Below, piece after piece: positions 23,019 to 32,993 of a stretch of DNA of 64,000 bases. Position numbers and translations under genes: made by a program. The stretch covers positions 186,001 to 250,000 of the forward strand of contig BGZK01000021.1 of NCBI GenBank assembly GCA_005406025.1, given 5' to 3'. This stretch comes from Eumeta japonica. Taxonomy: Eukaryota; Arthropoda; Insecta; Lepidoptera; Psychidae. The notes beneath the pieces were generated by a model. It did not search any database. It had not been told where the DNA came from and saw only the letters and a program-made list of their open reading frames with translations. Numbering within the stretch: position 1 is the stretch's first letter; each line of letters starts with the position of its first letter.

Positions 23019-23611
23019 GAATAATTAGTTTAAAGCGTAGATATCTTGATTTTTATAGATTCACCTTGCGTCACGATGTGGCCGCGTAAATTAACTAATC
23101 GACTTTTTTAGTATAATCGCTGTCGTACATTCATAGGAAGCACTCGGACGTACATTAATTTTCAACTTGGAAAGGAATTTGTTATTCATTGCGATTGTCT
23201 GTTATGTGATTGTCTTTTGTGTATAAGCTGTCCATTGCTTTAATGAGTCATCACGCCTAATAGTATTTTATGTTATTACAGAATTAAATTGATAAAGAAA
23301 ATTGCAGGACTTCCGGTTTTTAAATAAAATATTATAAGAAATTAATTAATTTTAAAATAATCTCGCCTAATAGCTATTCCCACGCCTGTTATCTTCACTG
23401 TGGTCCAAGATCATGACGTATCAATAGTATCCCTTATTTTTATAAAAAATAGAATGGAGTATAAAGTCACACGTTTAAGACAATATTTTAAGTATCCAAT
23501 CTTCTTAGAACCAAATAAGGGCTTTGGCCTGATATCTGTTTGTTGCAAAAGATTCGTGCCTTTTTATCTTTTTATATCACGTCGAGGGACCATCACCTTA
23601 AGCTATTTAAG
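23019..23611 (-). repeat. Inverted repeat arm 2 (593 bp), MITE-like
   Basis: Reverse-complement partner of 19234-19820. Divergence is spread along the arm (for example gattcacc versus gactcacc, and indels around 23205-23225), so this is an old pair rather than a recent assembly artefact. The flanks beyond 23611 and before 23019 show no homology to the other arm's flanks, and no clear target-site duplication was identified. Confidence 0.85.
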
Positions 23612-23649
23612 CTAGTTCGGTGCGGGTTGAGCGCTACTAACGAACTGTC

Positions 23650-23775
23650 ACTAAAAACTGTCCCAAAAAGTACAATAATATTGGTCAATGCACCTATGAT
23701 TGAACCCAGTACCTCCCGCTTCGAAGCCTGCATGCTGGCCACCTTCCTAGCACCGAATGATCTAAGTAGAATATC
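23650..23775 (-). mobile_element. tRNA-derived SINE fragment (tentative)
   Basis: On the minus strand gcttcgaagcgggaggtact is followed by gggttcaatcat, close to the B box GGTTCGANTCC, with a weak A-box-like stretch about 45 bp upstream. A 130-codon plus frame (23540-23932) runs through it and through inverted arm 2, and is therefore not a gene. Confidence 0.4.
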
Positions 23776-25419
23776 AACTACAATTATTATCAACTCTAAA
23801 TTAAGGAAAAACTTTAATTCGAATCTTTTATTTGGTAGAGCGACAGCTGTTTTGTTATTACTTCATTCATCAAGCGTTATCAATAAAAAGTTATTTCGTG
23901 AAAAGGGTACTAAGAGGAACTTTCTTAGTTAAATTCTTCAGTGCGTAATCTATTTACAGGCAGTATTAAATTAAAAGTGAGATTAGGCGTCCGATGGAAT
24001 AGAATTTGATGATTCATTATTGAAATATAAAATCGAGATCGAACAATTAGCGACACTAAAGGTAAGAAAACGGTTGAAATGTCCAAAAGCATTTAATGCC
24101 TATCGTCAGTGTCAAATTATGATTCTATCTCGTAAACTGAATTACAATTTCTTTATTCTAAGGCGCAAAAGTAAAACAATTCCTCAGTACGGCCCACTGA
24201 TTCCCATTACTTCACCTAAATCCGTCCCATGGGGTGTATTTTCCGAGAAATATTGTCCGCGTCTACGCTTTAAGGCCAAAAACACTTTATTGTGGGGTAA
24301 ATTGAAATGAAAAAAGAAAAGAAAAATACAGTGGCGTTAGGCAGAGAAATGAAGTTCTTACATTGCAGGTTGTGTGTGTAAAACGAGGACTTCGTGTGCA
24401 TTCGAGGTGTACAATTCTAAATTAAGATTTGTTTGAAGCTGGTGCGGCTCGACTAACATTTCTTTAACAAGATTTTGTTTAGTTTAATCCAGACACTAAT
24501 TCTTTTTTTTTTTCTATTGAAAAATAGATACATTATTTGATGCATTTCATCGGTCTAGTAGCAGAATACTTACTTAATTACGGTAAGTATGTACCTAGCC
24601 ATTACTTTCGGAAACAATTATCGACTTCGAAAATTATCATTCACAATAAATGAAACTTGTTCGTATGACTTATTACTTCATTTACGACTGAAATATCAGT
24701 AAGCTTTTGCACTACAAAAAAGAAGTTAAAAATGAAATCTCATGCTTCAATTCTATAAAAACAATCAGTCTGCCTTAAAATGCAACTTAACTTATTACTT
24801 AAATGTAAAACGGCACATTTATCGCATTCATAGGGATAAATTTTAAGGCTTTGCTTTGTATTTAAATCTAGGACCCGTTAATTTCTTGTATTGTCTTATA
24901 TCAAGAGCAGTTGATAAAAATATATTTACCTTTTTTAGTTTCTTGTTTTATTAAAGTTTCGCCATGTCGAATTTTTTCTATTGCCTTTTCATACTCCACA
25001 TGTACATCATTGTTTTTTTTTTAGTTCAGTATTATAATAATTTTTGTAGAAATTGGTAACTTTGTTAGAACTAGTGTGCTAAAGTGTTCTAAACAAATTC
25101 GCATACAAATTACTGCAAACACAAATGAGATAGTAACAGTTAAAAGTCACATTAGACCTTTTAGTCTCATCATTTGCGTTAATCCGGATTCGGTAGGTTG
25201 ACATACAACTTAAGCAGGCTCAACAATGTAACCTGAGATTAAGCAGGTTTTGCGTGTGATTTTATTTACTTAAAAGGTCACGCCTACTTTCTAGAAGGGT
25301 AGTTAGAAACTCTTGATGTCCACACCGCACAATGTTTTTGGTTTTGTTCACTGACGTTGGTCAATCGTTTAATACTTGTGTAGGCTATACAAAAAAAGTT
25401 ATCTTGTCAACATTTCGTA
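23776..25419. other. AT-rich DNA, no gene seen
   Basis: A basic 96-codon plus frame (24020-24310) has no domain or paired strand support. A poly-T run lies at about 24503-24514. Confidence 0.4.
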
Positions 25420-25505
25420 CGTTTTAGGGTTTCGTCGGTTTGAATGAAAAAGGAACATTTGTAAAATCACTCCTGCGTCTGTCTGTCTCATTCAATTTAC
25501 TACGA
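25420..25505 (+). repeat. 'ttccgta/ctgtctgt' family fragment
   Basis: ttttagggtttcgtcggttt, aaaaaggaac and tgcgtctgtctgtctcat are in order. Confidence 0.5.
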
Positions 25506-26190
25506 TTTTACTGGATTGAACCTTGAATTTGATACAAGTTCTGTGATGTGTGTGATCTGTTACACGAACATATAACATAAACAAATCAATTTTGAACATG
25601 GGAATCACTTTTTGGGGACATATAGGTAGGTATTTTGAGAAAAAAATTTGCATGCTTTACCGTGTGACACATCAAATGAAAGACCTTGTTGTGAGAGTCT
25701 CAGATGTATACATATTTTTATTTCATGTTTTATAAAAGAAATCTTTTCATTTTAGAAAGTCGATGAGAATTTACCATTTCTCCTAAATAATCTCCGAAAC
25801 GACTAAGTCTAAAATGAATAATTAACAGTTCACATTCAAATAACACGTTAACCTATTAGAGATCTGTGGTTTTGCAATAACACGGTGAATGTTTTAATAC
25901 TTTGTAAACTTACATTTGAAGATGTGTTTCTTAAAATAAATATATTTTATTCAGATTCATAAAAAAAAATTATGATAACACATTCATTTCATTTCCACGC
26001 GAGTTCAAATTCTTTCCAGTTTTAAAACATAAAAATAAAAATTATGAATTACAATTTTCACGTAGACTACATAACTACGCGATACTACATATCTTTAATA
26101 ACGATTAAAGCATGAATATATTTGAATGTAAGTAAAAATAATAGAGTAACAAAAATCAAAAAGGATAAAAAAGGGGCTTAGTATAAGGCT
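25506..26190. other. AT-rich DNA, no gene seen
   Basis: An AATAAATATATTTTATTCA stretch at 25934-25955 resembles a 3' end but nothing upstream codes. Confidence 0.4.
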
Positions 26191-26445
26191 TTCGTACCTT
26201 CAGCGAGACGGGCCGGCGCGGCGCGGAGGGGCGAGGCTTAAATAAAACAAGTTACCCTTTGGGCCCGAGATTCGGGGTAAACGCCGTGTTCCACCCTAAA
26301 ACCGTGGATCTAGAGGATTTGCCGTGACGGCCACGGCCGGCGCTAAAATGCTCACGCGCGTGCCAAATGTATTATCCGCGCGTTACTCACTTCGCCCAAC
26401 TCGGACCTTATCTTGGGGGTCCTTTTTTTTGGAATCGAGTCTGAA
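26191..26445. promoter_or_regulatory. CpG-rich unique block, candidate conserved element
   Basis: A sharp GC rise (gacgggccggcgcggcgcgg; cggccacggccggcgc) sits in otherwise AT-rich DNA, with no frame of note and no match to other repeats in the window. It could be a regulatory element or an old retroposon core. Confidence 0.25.
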
Positions 26446-26729
26446 GACCTACCGAGCTTTGCGTAGGCGATTTTGAAAATTCTACACATTTTTCTTTACG
26501 TTTTTTTCATGTCTTCTTATTAATTACATTGATTCTAGTTTTTAGTAGGGCATTTGTTTTCATACTAAGATTTTAAAAGAGAGCAACTAAAACTCATAAT
26601 TTTGTGATGGTTTGAATCATAAGGCAATCAGAGAAAAGTTGTCATACGCTTAGAAAGAAATTTGTGATGGCAGTTACTTCTTAATTGTAACTGAATACTT
26701 AAAATTGTGGAATGAAAGTGCAATTAATG

Positions 26730-27010
26730 AAAGGATGACCATTGGTCCTGCAATTAATGTACATGAAAGACCATAGTGAACATGCAATTTGTATTCCTAC
26801 ATAGCGGTTTATAAACGATCATTGTACGTGCAATTTTTTATGTATAGTGGCTTATAGATACCATTGGGTATGCAATTTGTGTTCGTATAGCAGAATGACA
26901 AATAATGAAAGATCATAAAGTTTCTGAGAGATCATTGGAGATACAATTTTTGTATAACAGCTTATGAATGACAAGTGGATAAACAATATTTAAATATCAC
27001 CTTATGGGTA
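26730..27010. repeat. Decayed minisatellite, 32-70 bp units
   Basis: A diverged core 'accattggtatgcaatttgt' with a trailing 'atagcggcttataa' recurs at about 26738, 26770, 26818, 26860 and 26931. Spacing is irregular because of indels. Confidence 0.6.
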
Positions 27011-27726
27011 TAATCTGTCTATTTACATGAATAAACTGATTAATGAATCTGTTTAGTTTCTTGATTTATAGTTGGAGAGTTTGCAGAGGTGACATTGCTA
27101 CAGATATAAGACTTTATAGTAAAACTTACTCTGACAGTCAACAACCTGCGAGTTCGCTAGTAATATTGCGTGTTATGTATAGTTTGTGCGATACTTTGCC
27201 TTGTTTGTTTACAGGTGAGTTAAACAGATGTAATAAATTAGCGACTAATATAATAATACCATTAGAGACTTTACATCACTGACAATATCTAGTGTCATTT
27301 GTAGCCATGTGACTAGATAAATTCTTTAAAAATAATATATCGCGGAGCTTGGGCTCCACGATGTATTATTAGGCTCGCGATGGTGCAAAATTGGAGTTCG
27401 TCACGTGGTGTCGCGAACAGACACCTGCGCCCGCGCTTGCAGCCTGGCCGAGCAATTAATACGATTGTGTCTATATTATTTTATATTACTTATAAAGATA
27501 TTTTCAAAGACACATTTTTGTTATAGTTAGTTACTTTGGTAAAGCTGTTCTAAAAAGAAGGAGATTGTGAATATTTGCGGAAAGATGCATGATTGATTCC
27601 ATCCTGTATAAATTTTTTTTTAATTTTGCAATTTGCCTAGAAAAAGAAGTAGAATTTTTAATTTCAACATGCCTTTACCAATTGAATTAAGTACTCTTTG
27701 AAATAAAAATCATTGTAAGGTAGTAA
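27011..27726. other. Downstream flank of the minus-strand gene
   Basis: A 79-codon plus frame (27043-27282) is unsupported. A GC-richer patch with a small dyad (ggagcttgggctcc) lies at 27351-27364, followed by gtcgcgaacagacacctgcg. Confidence 0.4.
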
Positions 27727-27732
27727 TTTATT
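27727..27732 (-). terminator. Poly(A) signal AATAAA for the minus-strand gene
   Basis: A canonical AATAAA on the minus strand, 232 bp after the stop codon at 27964-27966. It is the best-placed candidate for 3'-end formation. Confidence 0.5.
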
Positions 27733-27963
27733 CATATGAGTCAGTAGCGATCGATATGTCAAATACCTTATTCAATTTAAACAAAACATCAAACCAATAT
27801 TTACTCATACTCTTAATGGTAACATGGTTAATGGACGATCAACTTAGAAAAGAACTATTACAATAAAAGTATACTCAAATACAATTCGGATAAATAAACT
27901 ATAATATGTTAAGACAATACGTATCCATGTAATGATGTATAAAAAAAATTAAAATAAATAAAT

Positions 27964-28125
27964 TCATTTAGCGGGTTCCAAATAGCCGTCTATAAGGCGA
28001 CACCCCAAGAACCTTTTACCGTACGACAATTCTATTTTACTCATATACCGTCCATAAGGCAGGCTGGTGCCCAAGAACATGTGGGCCATCCTGTTGCCAT
28101 CCACGATTTTGTGCGTGAAATTGCC
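27964..28125 (-). CDS. Secreted MD-2/DUF1091-like protein, terminal exon
   Basis: The exon begins after the acceptor tttcag, reads 53 codons and ends at TGA (27964-27966). It starts GNFTHKIVDGNRMAHMF and contains LPYGRYMSKIELSYGKRF, then LGCRLIDGYLEPAK. The pattern 'LP.G.Y ... LGC' near the C-terminus is what small secreted insect proteins of the MD-2-related/DUF1091 type show. An N-glycosylation sequon (NFT) follows the splice site. The phase-0 junction joins exactly to the exon at 29218-29361. Confidence 0.85.
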   Translation of the reverse strand, partial: GNFTHKIVDGNRMAHMFLGTSLPYGRYMSKIELSYGKRFLGCRLIDGYLEPAK

Positions 28126-28972
28126 CTGAAATCGAAATGTTGTCATGGAATCATTCCAAATTTAACTATTATCATCATTATCATCTTCGATTTCTGTCTG
28201 TCTATCTGTCTGTATATCTGTACGGGTTTCCTCAGCACGCAATCGTGGTCTATTAAATTTCCGTCGTATGAAAGCGTAAATGATTGAAGCATGGAAGGTC
28301 TGACGCACCCAAATTGCACGAAAAATAAAGCGAAATGTTAGCATTTGCAGTCATCGAAAAATAGAAAATAAACATATTATTTTCACCTGCAGTAACTATT
28401 TATTGACGACGCGGATCAGCTAAGTCCAAAATATTATACTGGTAAGGTTGTTTGCAAATTTTTCTCGCAATCATATTCTTTTTCTGATAAATACAGGATT
28501 TGAAGTCAACCAAATACAAGAACTCAAATTAAACATTTTCTGTTAATTATTATACAAATCACGTGTCATAATATATATTCGACTTAAATAATTTGTTGTT
28601 TTACACGAATTGTTTCTCTTAAAAAATTCTTTATAAAATCTGTAAACAGTTGTTAAACATTATAGGTCTTTACCAAATACGGATTTAAAGTATTAATCTC
28701 TCCTTCTATCTTTAATCTATTTATACAAAATACTTTGCTGCAGTAAAAATGCATGCTCACATAGAACAATTGTATATACAGCATTAAAAACGTATTAATA
28801 TAAGATATATTACATAAACATTATCTTTTACTGTCATAAATAAATCAGCACTTGTTATAAAAACACGATAGTACACATAGGTTGTCTCTATGTCAAAGAG
28901 TTTGATACGATTTTTTTTTTAATAATGTCAATGACAGTCCAATATAATTACTACGTATTGTACATATAATGT
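28126..28972. other. Intron of the minus-strand gene, distal half
   Basis: AT-rich. A ctgtctgtctatctgtctgt simple repeat lies at 28193-28215. Short frames on both strands here are not exons. Confidence 0.6.
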
Positions 28973-29095
28973 GGGGACTGTGGGGCTGAAACCACTAAAA
29001 ACCTCGCCCTGAAGAATTCGCTGGGTCTGCCATGGCGCTAGCTGGGATACTGTGACACTTACACCGAACGCGCGGGTGCCGACGGCGCGTCAACA
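28973..29095 (+). repeat. 'ggggctgaaaccactaaaaa' repeat, copy 2, inside an intron
   Basis: actgtggggctgaaaccact, aaaaacctcgccctgaag and the GC-rich end caccgaacgcgcgggtgccg match 21470-21630 in order. It lies in the intron between the two last exons of the minus-strand gene, on the opposite strand to it. Confidence 0.65.
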
Positions 29096-29217
29096 CAACA
29101 TCAGATTGCTGATTACCAGTCTCTTGGGAAACTTGTATAGGACTAACCTTTTTTTTTTTCAAAGGAAAGCACGGCCGATTCCAAATTGAAGACTATGCAG
29201 AATTCACACTGACTCAC

Positions 29218-29361
29218 TTTCAAGAAGTAACACCTGCTGTCCGCTTTAGGCCACAACTCTATCGCCTTCCCGATCACAAAGGTCTCGCAGATGTTCTTGG
29301 TTTTGACGTGGATCACGTCCACGTAGCTCCTATTGTTCCACCTCATCAGCCTTATGGAGCC
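29218..29361 (-). CDS. Secreted MD-2/DUF1091-like protein, internal exon
   Basis: The exon is bounded by the acceptor tttttcag and the strong donor GTGAGT and is exactly 48 codons, phase 0 at both ends. It encodes GSIRLMRWNNRSYVDVIHVK, then NICETFVIGKAIELW and ADSRCYFLK. It supplies two of the four cysteines (NIC-E and SRC-Y) and one sequon (NRS). The open frame continues past the donor into the intron before stopping, but the donor is near-consensus and joins in frame to the terminal exon. Confidence 0.85.
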
Positions 29362-30782
29362 CTGAAAAATTTACGTTCTCATTTAAGTATGCAGCGCACA
29401 CTGCTACCCGACTGTAATTTTTAATAAGGACAGGAGTTTTATAAGCGTCTCCCTTTTTGCTTTGAAAATTAGGTTTTAATTCATTTAAAATTTTCTTCAA
29501 ACAATTAATAGTACCTGAGAAATCTAGCTATGCTTAATATCTTTCAAATTCCCTCTGAATGCGATAACTCTTCATAGATAAAATGTTTCATATTCATTTT
29601 CAACAACAAACAATTACAAATTTGATAAACACACATTGTATAACATTCAACACACACACATGCACACGCGCGCATATATATATATAAACGTACTTTATTT
29701 ATATAGTTCCTTAGTCTAGGTTACGTAGTGTCATTTGATATTGTCAACCAATAACAGCGACAATATAATTACCTCAAAATTCTACTAAATGGTGCTAAAT
29801 AAAGGAATGTTTGGAACTCTTCTTTATTTTGTTTTAACAATGACTTCATCTACGTAAATAAATTTAAAAAGAAAAACTTTATCAAAATACAGATTTACTT
29901 CAAAATAATTAGAACCTTTTCCAAAATAATCTTCTATAAATTATTTGCATTTATATTTATATTTATATGTACACAAGAATTGCGCAACAAAATAAAAATA
30001 GATATTTTCTACAAACAATTTTTTGAATATCGACTAATTTTCGTTTATAGTATTCACTTATAATTGTATTTAGAGAGACGTACAGAAGAACTTATTAGAT
30101 TTTTATTCATACAAAACTGTTACTTGAACTATTTCTCAAACCGTTAATGATGAAACAAATATTTTAATATTACTGGTTCATAAATAAATGTAATTGTTTC
30201 AGGATAAAGAAGGTCTTTTAATATTCAATTATTCCAAGCCCACCGAAGACGGCGTGCAAGCGCGATAACCTTCCAAAAAAATACGAATCTCTTGTAAGAG
30301 ACTTATCATTCATTAATCTTCTTTTTTCTTCCGTCCATAAAATCTCTTCTAGCTATTTATTAACGAATGAACATTAATCTTATATCGGTATCCTCGAAAA
30401 TTTGTATTCTTCTACTGAGTGTTTCATTTATTTGTCCCTCTGATAGAAATGTATTGGACATTGAGAATTTTATTCGAGTAGTTCCATTTTTGTAAATAAT
30501 AAGTTTATATTTTTCTTAATCATATTTAAACTATGTTATTACATTTACCAAATTTTGACAGCGGATTGCATCCGAAATTAACTTTTACGAAATCTTGTAA
30601 CGTAATTAAGAAGGGGTAAAAAATATACATACCTTACTCGAAAGATATTTTTATTTTATGCATTTCTAAAAGTGCACGTGGCACAATATAATTTGTAAAC
30701 TGTAAATAAAATTTATTTTTTCTGCATGTTTAGGAAGTTAAAACTGCCGATGCAACCCGCCGTTACAATGTTATATTCTCAC
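29362..30782. other. Intron of the minus-strand gene
   Basis: AT-rich. It contains a compound microsatellite (acacacacatgcacacgcgc then (AT)n) at about 29650-29685. Confidence 0.7.
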
Positions 30783-30935
30783 CCCAATAGGGCCAATGTC
30801 TTTCGGTAGATCGTACTTTAACACGAATTGGTCAACTCCAGATTTGGTTCTCGCCCAGGTCAAGCTCATCTCGAAAGGGTCTGGCGGGGAGTTAGGGCAT
30901 GTCGTCAGGTTTGTTGTGACTGTGTGATATTTACC
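30783..30935 (-). CDS. Secreted MD-2/DUF1091-like protein, first recovered exon
   Basis: The exon has acceptor gattcgcag and donor GTGAGA and is exactly 51 codons, phase 0 at both ends. It reads GKYHTVTTNLTTCPNSPP, DPFEMSLTWARTKSGVDQ, then KYDLPKDIGPIG. 'CP...DPF', an alternating beta-strand pattern and 'IGP' fit the N-terminal half of MD-2-related/DUF1091-type domains. The three exons give 152 residues with four cysteines (two likely disulfides) and three N-glycosylation sequons, which suits an extracellular protein. The exon with the ATG and signal peptide was not found and must lie above 30935, perhaps far upstream. Family members bind lipids or act in chemosensation in other animals; the ligand here is unknown. 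The gene structure is strong, the family assignment moderate. Confidence 0.85.
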
Positions 30936-31834
30936 CTGCGAATCAACATATAAATAAACAGATACATTTCTAAAAACTACCTCTTTGAAGTGACAACTTC
31001 TTTAGACGCGTTGGGCATTTTTTGAGATGGGAAAAAACCATTGAACTCGCGACACTTACCGTTACGTAACCGACACCTCTGTATATAAGATGTATACATC
31101 ACGACGTTGTCACTTCTATCGACCCTCCCGAAGTGCCACTGTTTTTTTATCTTTAACAATATACGTAAATTTACTCTCTAATTGCAAACTTATGAAAATA
31201 CTTGTAATTAACATGTTGACGTGGTGAAAAATAATTTTATTTAGAACATTGATATTCCATGTAGTATGAATATGGACAAAAATTGTGTATGAAAACCTAT
31301 TTAATAAAAATAAACATTAGTTACTAGTTGTTTCAAGCTACTATGTATGTTTAATCCTCTGATATAGTAAAAATTTAAAATGAAGACCAACAAATCATCG
31401 GATTCACTCACCGGAGGTTCTATACCACCACACACTTTATATTTTTGTTATATATTTATCAAATCTAACTGTCAACCGCCCGCTTTGTTAAACGTTATAC
31501 GTGTTACGAAAGTAAAATAGTAAAGGGTACAGGAAATTTAAAACAGAAATAGCCCAAAACCAAACTATTCCGCGTCGAATCGCCAAAGTCCAATACCGAT
31601 ACGTTCAGTACTTTTTAATTGACGCCCAAACAAAAGAGAATGTCGTTTTCCTTATACGTGGGACGCACTAACTGGCCACTTACATAAACAATATTTACAA
31701 AGTAATCACTACATTTGAAAATAGAACTCTTTGGTTGTGGAATACAGTTTCTTTCTTAACTGTCAATCATTTTAAAAATTGCGTGCCTTCATCACTATGG
31801 ATTTAAGTTGTTAAAATTTTCATAGTATGACTTT
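30936..31834. other. Upstream intron or flank of the minus-strand gene
   Basis: Two good donor-like sites on the minus strand (31054-31059 and about 31405-31410) have no suitable coding upstream: the first is in the wrong phase with a stop close by, the second has no ATG. The signal-peptide exon was therefore not placed. Confidence 0.5.
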
Positions 31835-32850
31835 AAGTGTTATTTGACAGTTCAGCACATCCTCATTCGAGTTAAAACTGTTTTTCGCACTGAAACACCA
31901 TGAAAGATGACTATTTATAACTGGTTTGTAGAATTCTAGTGCGGTTGTATCAATCTCAGTGACGAATTTCGTGATGGTCGCCCGTCCACCACTGTGAACA
32001 ACAAAAACTTCGACGCTGTGCACCGTAAGATCACAACAGATGGGTATGTGACTTACTATGAGAATCCTACACAAACATCTTGGTATGAAAAAACTGTGCT
32101 CACGATGGTTCCTACACAATTTGACTAAGGCTTTTGAGCCTTGTCACTTAATGCAATGCCATGCTTACCAGATTAAAGAAAGAGACGTAAAATTTGGTGT
32201 GGGACATAATAAGACGTGACGAAACGTGGATTTATTGCTATGACCCCAAAACAAATCAGCAATCGACCGTAGGGGTCTATCGCGATGAGTCGCAACCAAC
32301 CAAAGCGGCGCGCGAGCGCGAGCGAGTGCCTCTAAGCGAATGATTACTTCTTTTTTTAATAAAACTGGACACATGGCTACTGTTGCTCGTATTGTCGTAC
32401 CGTAAATAGTGATTTGTACACGATCATTTGTTTGCCGCAAGTTATTGAAACAAAAATAAACGTAAACGTCGTATCATCTTACACCACGGCAATGCCAGTT
32501 TTCACACCATCAAATGGACAAATAATTTTTTGAAAGAGAAAAACGTAGAAATTATGAGCGATCCTGAATGCAGTCCCAACTTGGTACCTTATTACTTTTT
32601 TTTGTTCGCAAAAATTAAGAACCAATTACGCGGTCAAGGATTTTCATCACCAGAAGAGGCTTGTGAAGAGTATGAAAAACATGTTTCCGAGGTCACCAAG
32701 AAGGATTAGCATAAATGTTTTCAAAATTGGTTTATTTTTATGAAAAAGTGCGTTTATGCTAACGGAGAATATTTTGAGAAAAAATAAATTCATTTTTGAT
32801 TTTTCATAGTAATTTTTTCTCATTCATTCCAGAAATTTTCAGTGTGCCTT
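31835..32850 (+). mobile_element. Decayed mariner transposon 1
   Basis: Fragments of a mariner transposase appear in order in shifting frames: CINLSDEFRDGRPSTTVNN (about 31950), DETWIYCYDPKTNQQSTV (32218), LHHGNASFHT (about 32480), SPNLVP (about 32575) and FSSPEEACEEYEKHVSE (about 32640). The terminal repeats were not recognised. Two of the three catalytic aspartates are lost: the usual HHDN reads HHGN, and SPDLAP reads SPNLVP. Multiple frameshifts and an internal deletion after the first segment make it inactive. Minus-strand frames over this interval are shadows. Confidence 0.9.
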
Positions 32851-32858
32851 ACACCCCT

Positions 32859-32993
32859 TTCACACGGCAGTCCAGTTTTGCAGGACCAGCTTTTTACTGG
32901 ATCCTGCAAAACTGGTCGCTGTGTTCACATGTCAATTCAGTTTTGCAGGATCCAGTAAAAAGCTGATCCCGCAAAACTGGACTGCCGTATGAA
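32859..32993. mobile_element. Foldback/MITE: 56-bp arms, 23-bp loop
   Basis: The left arm 32859-32914 and right arm 32938-32993 are reverse complements with about three mismatches (both read ttca.acggcagtccag outward). Each arm contains a shorter internal inverted pair, cagttttgcaggatcc, so this motif occurs four times. The element begins right after the mariner relic's 3' end and has no coding. Confidence 0.9.

Noticed and set aside
23540..23932. 130-codon plus frame
   Set aside because: It starts in inverted arm 2 and runs through a SINE-like fragment, so it is a chance frame across repeats.
26191..26445. rRNA or other structural RNA
   Set aside because: GC-rich, but no recognisable rRNA core sequence or extended stem pattern.
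31024..31159. Possible upstream exon of the secreted-protein gene, ending at the donor 31054-31059
   Set aside because: The frame with an ATG ends in phase 1, while the next exon needs phase 0; the phase-0 frame has a stop just upstream.
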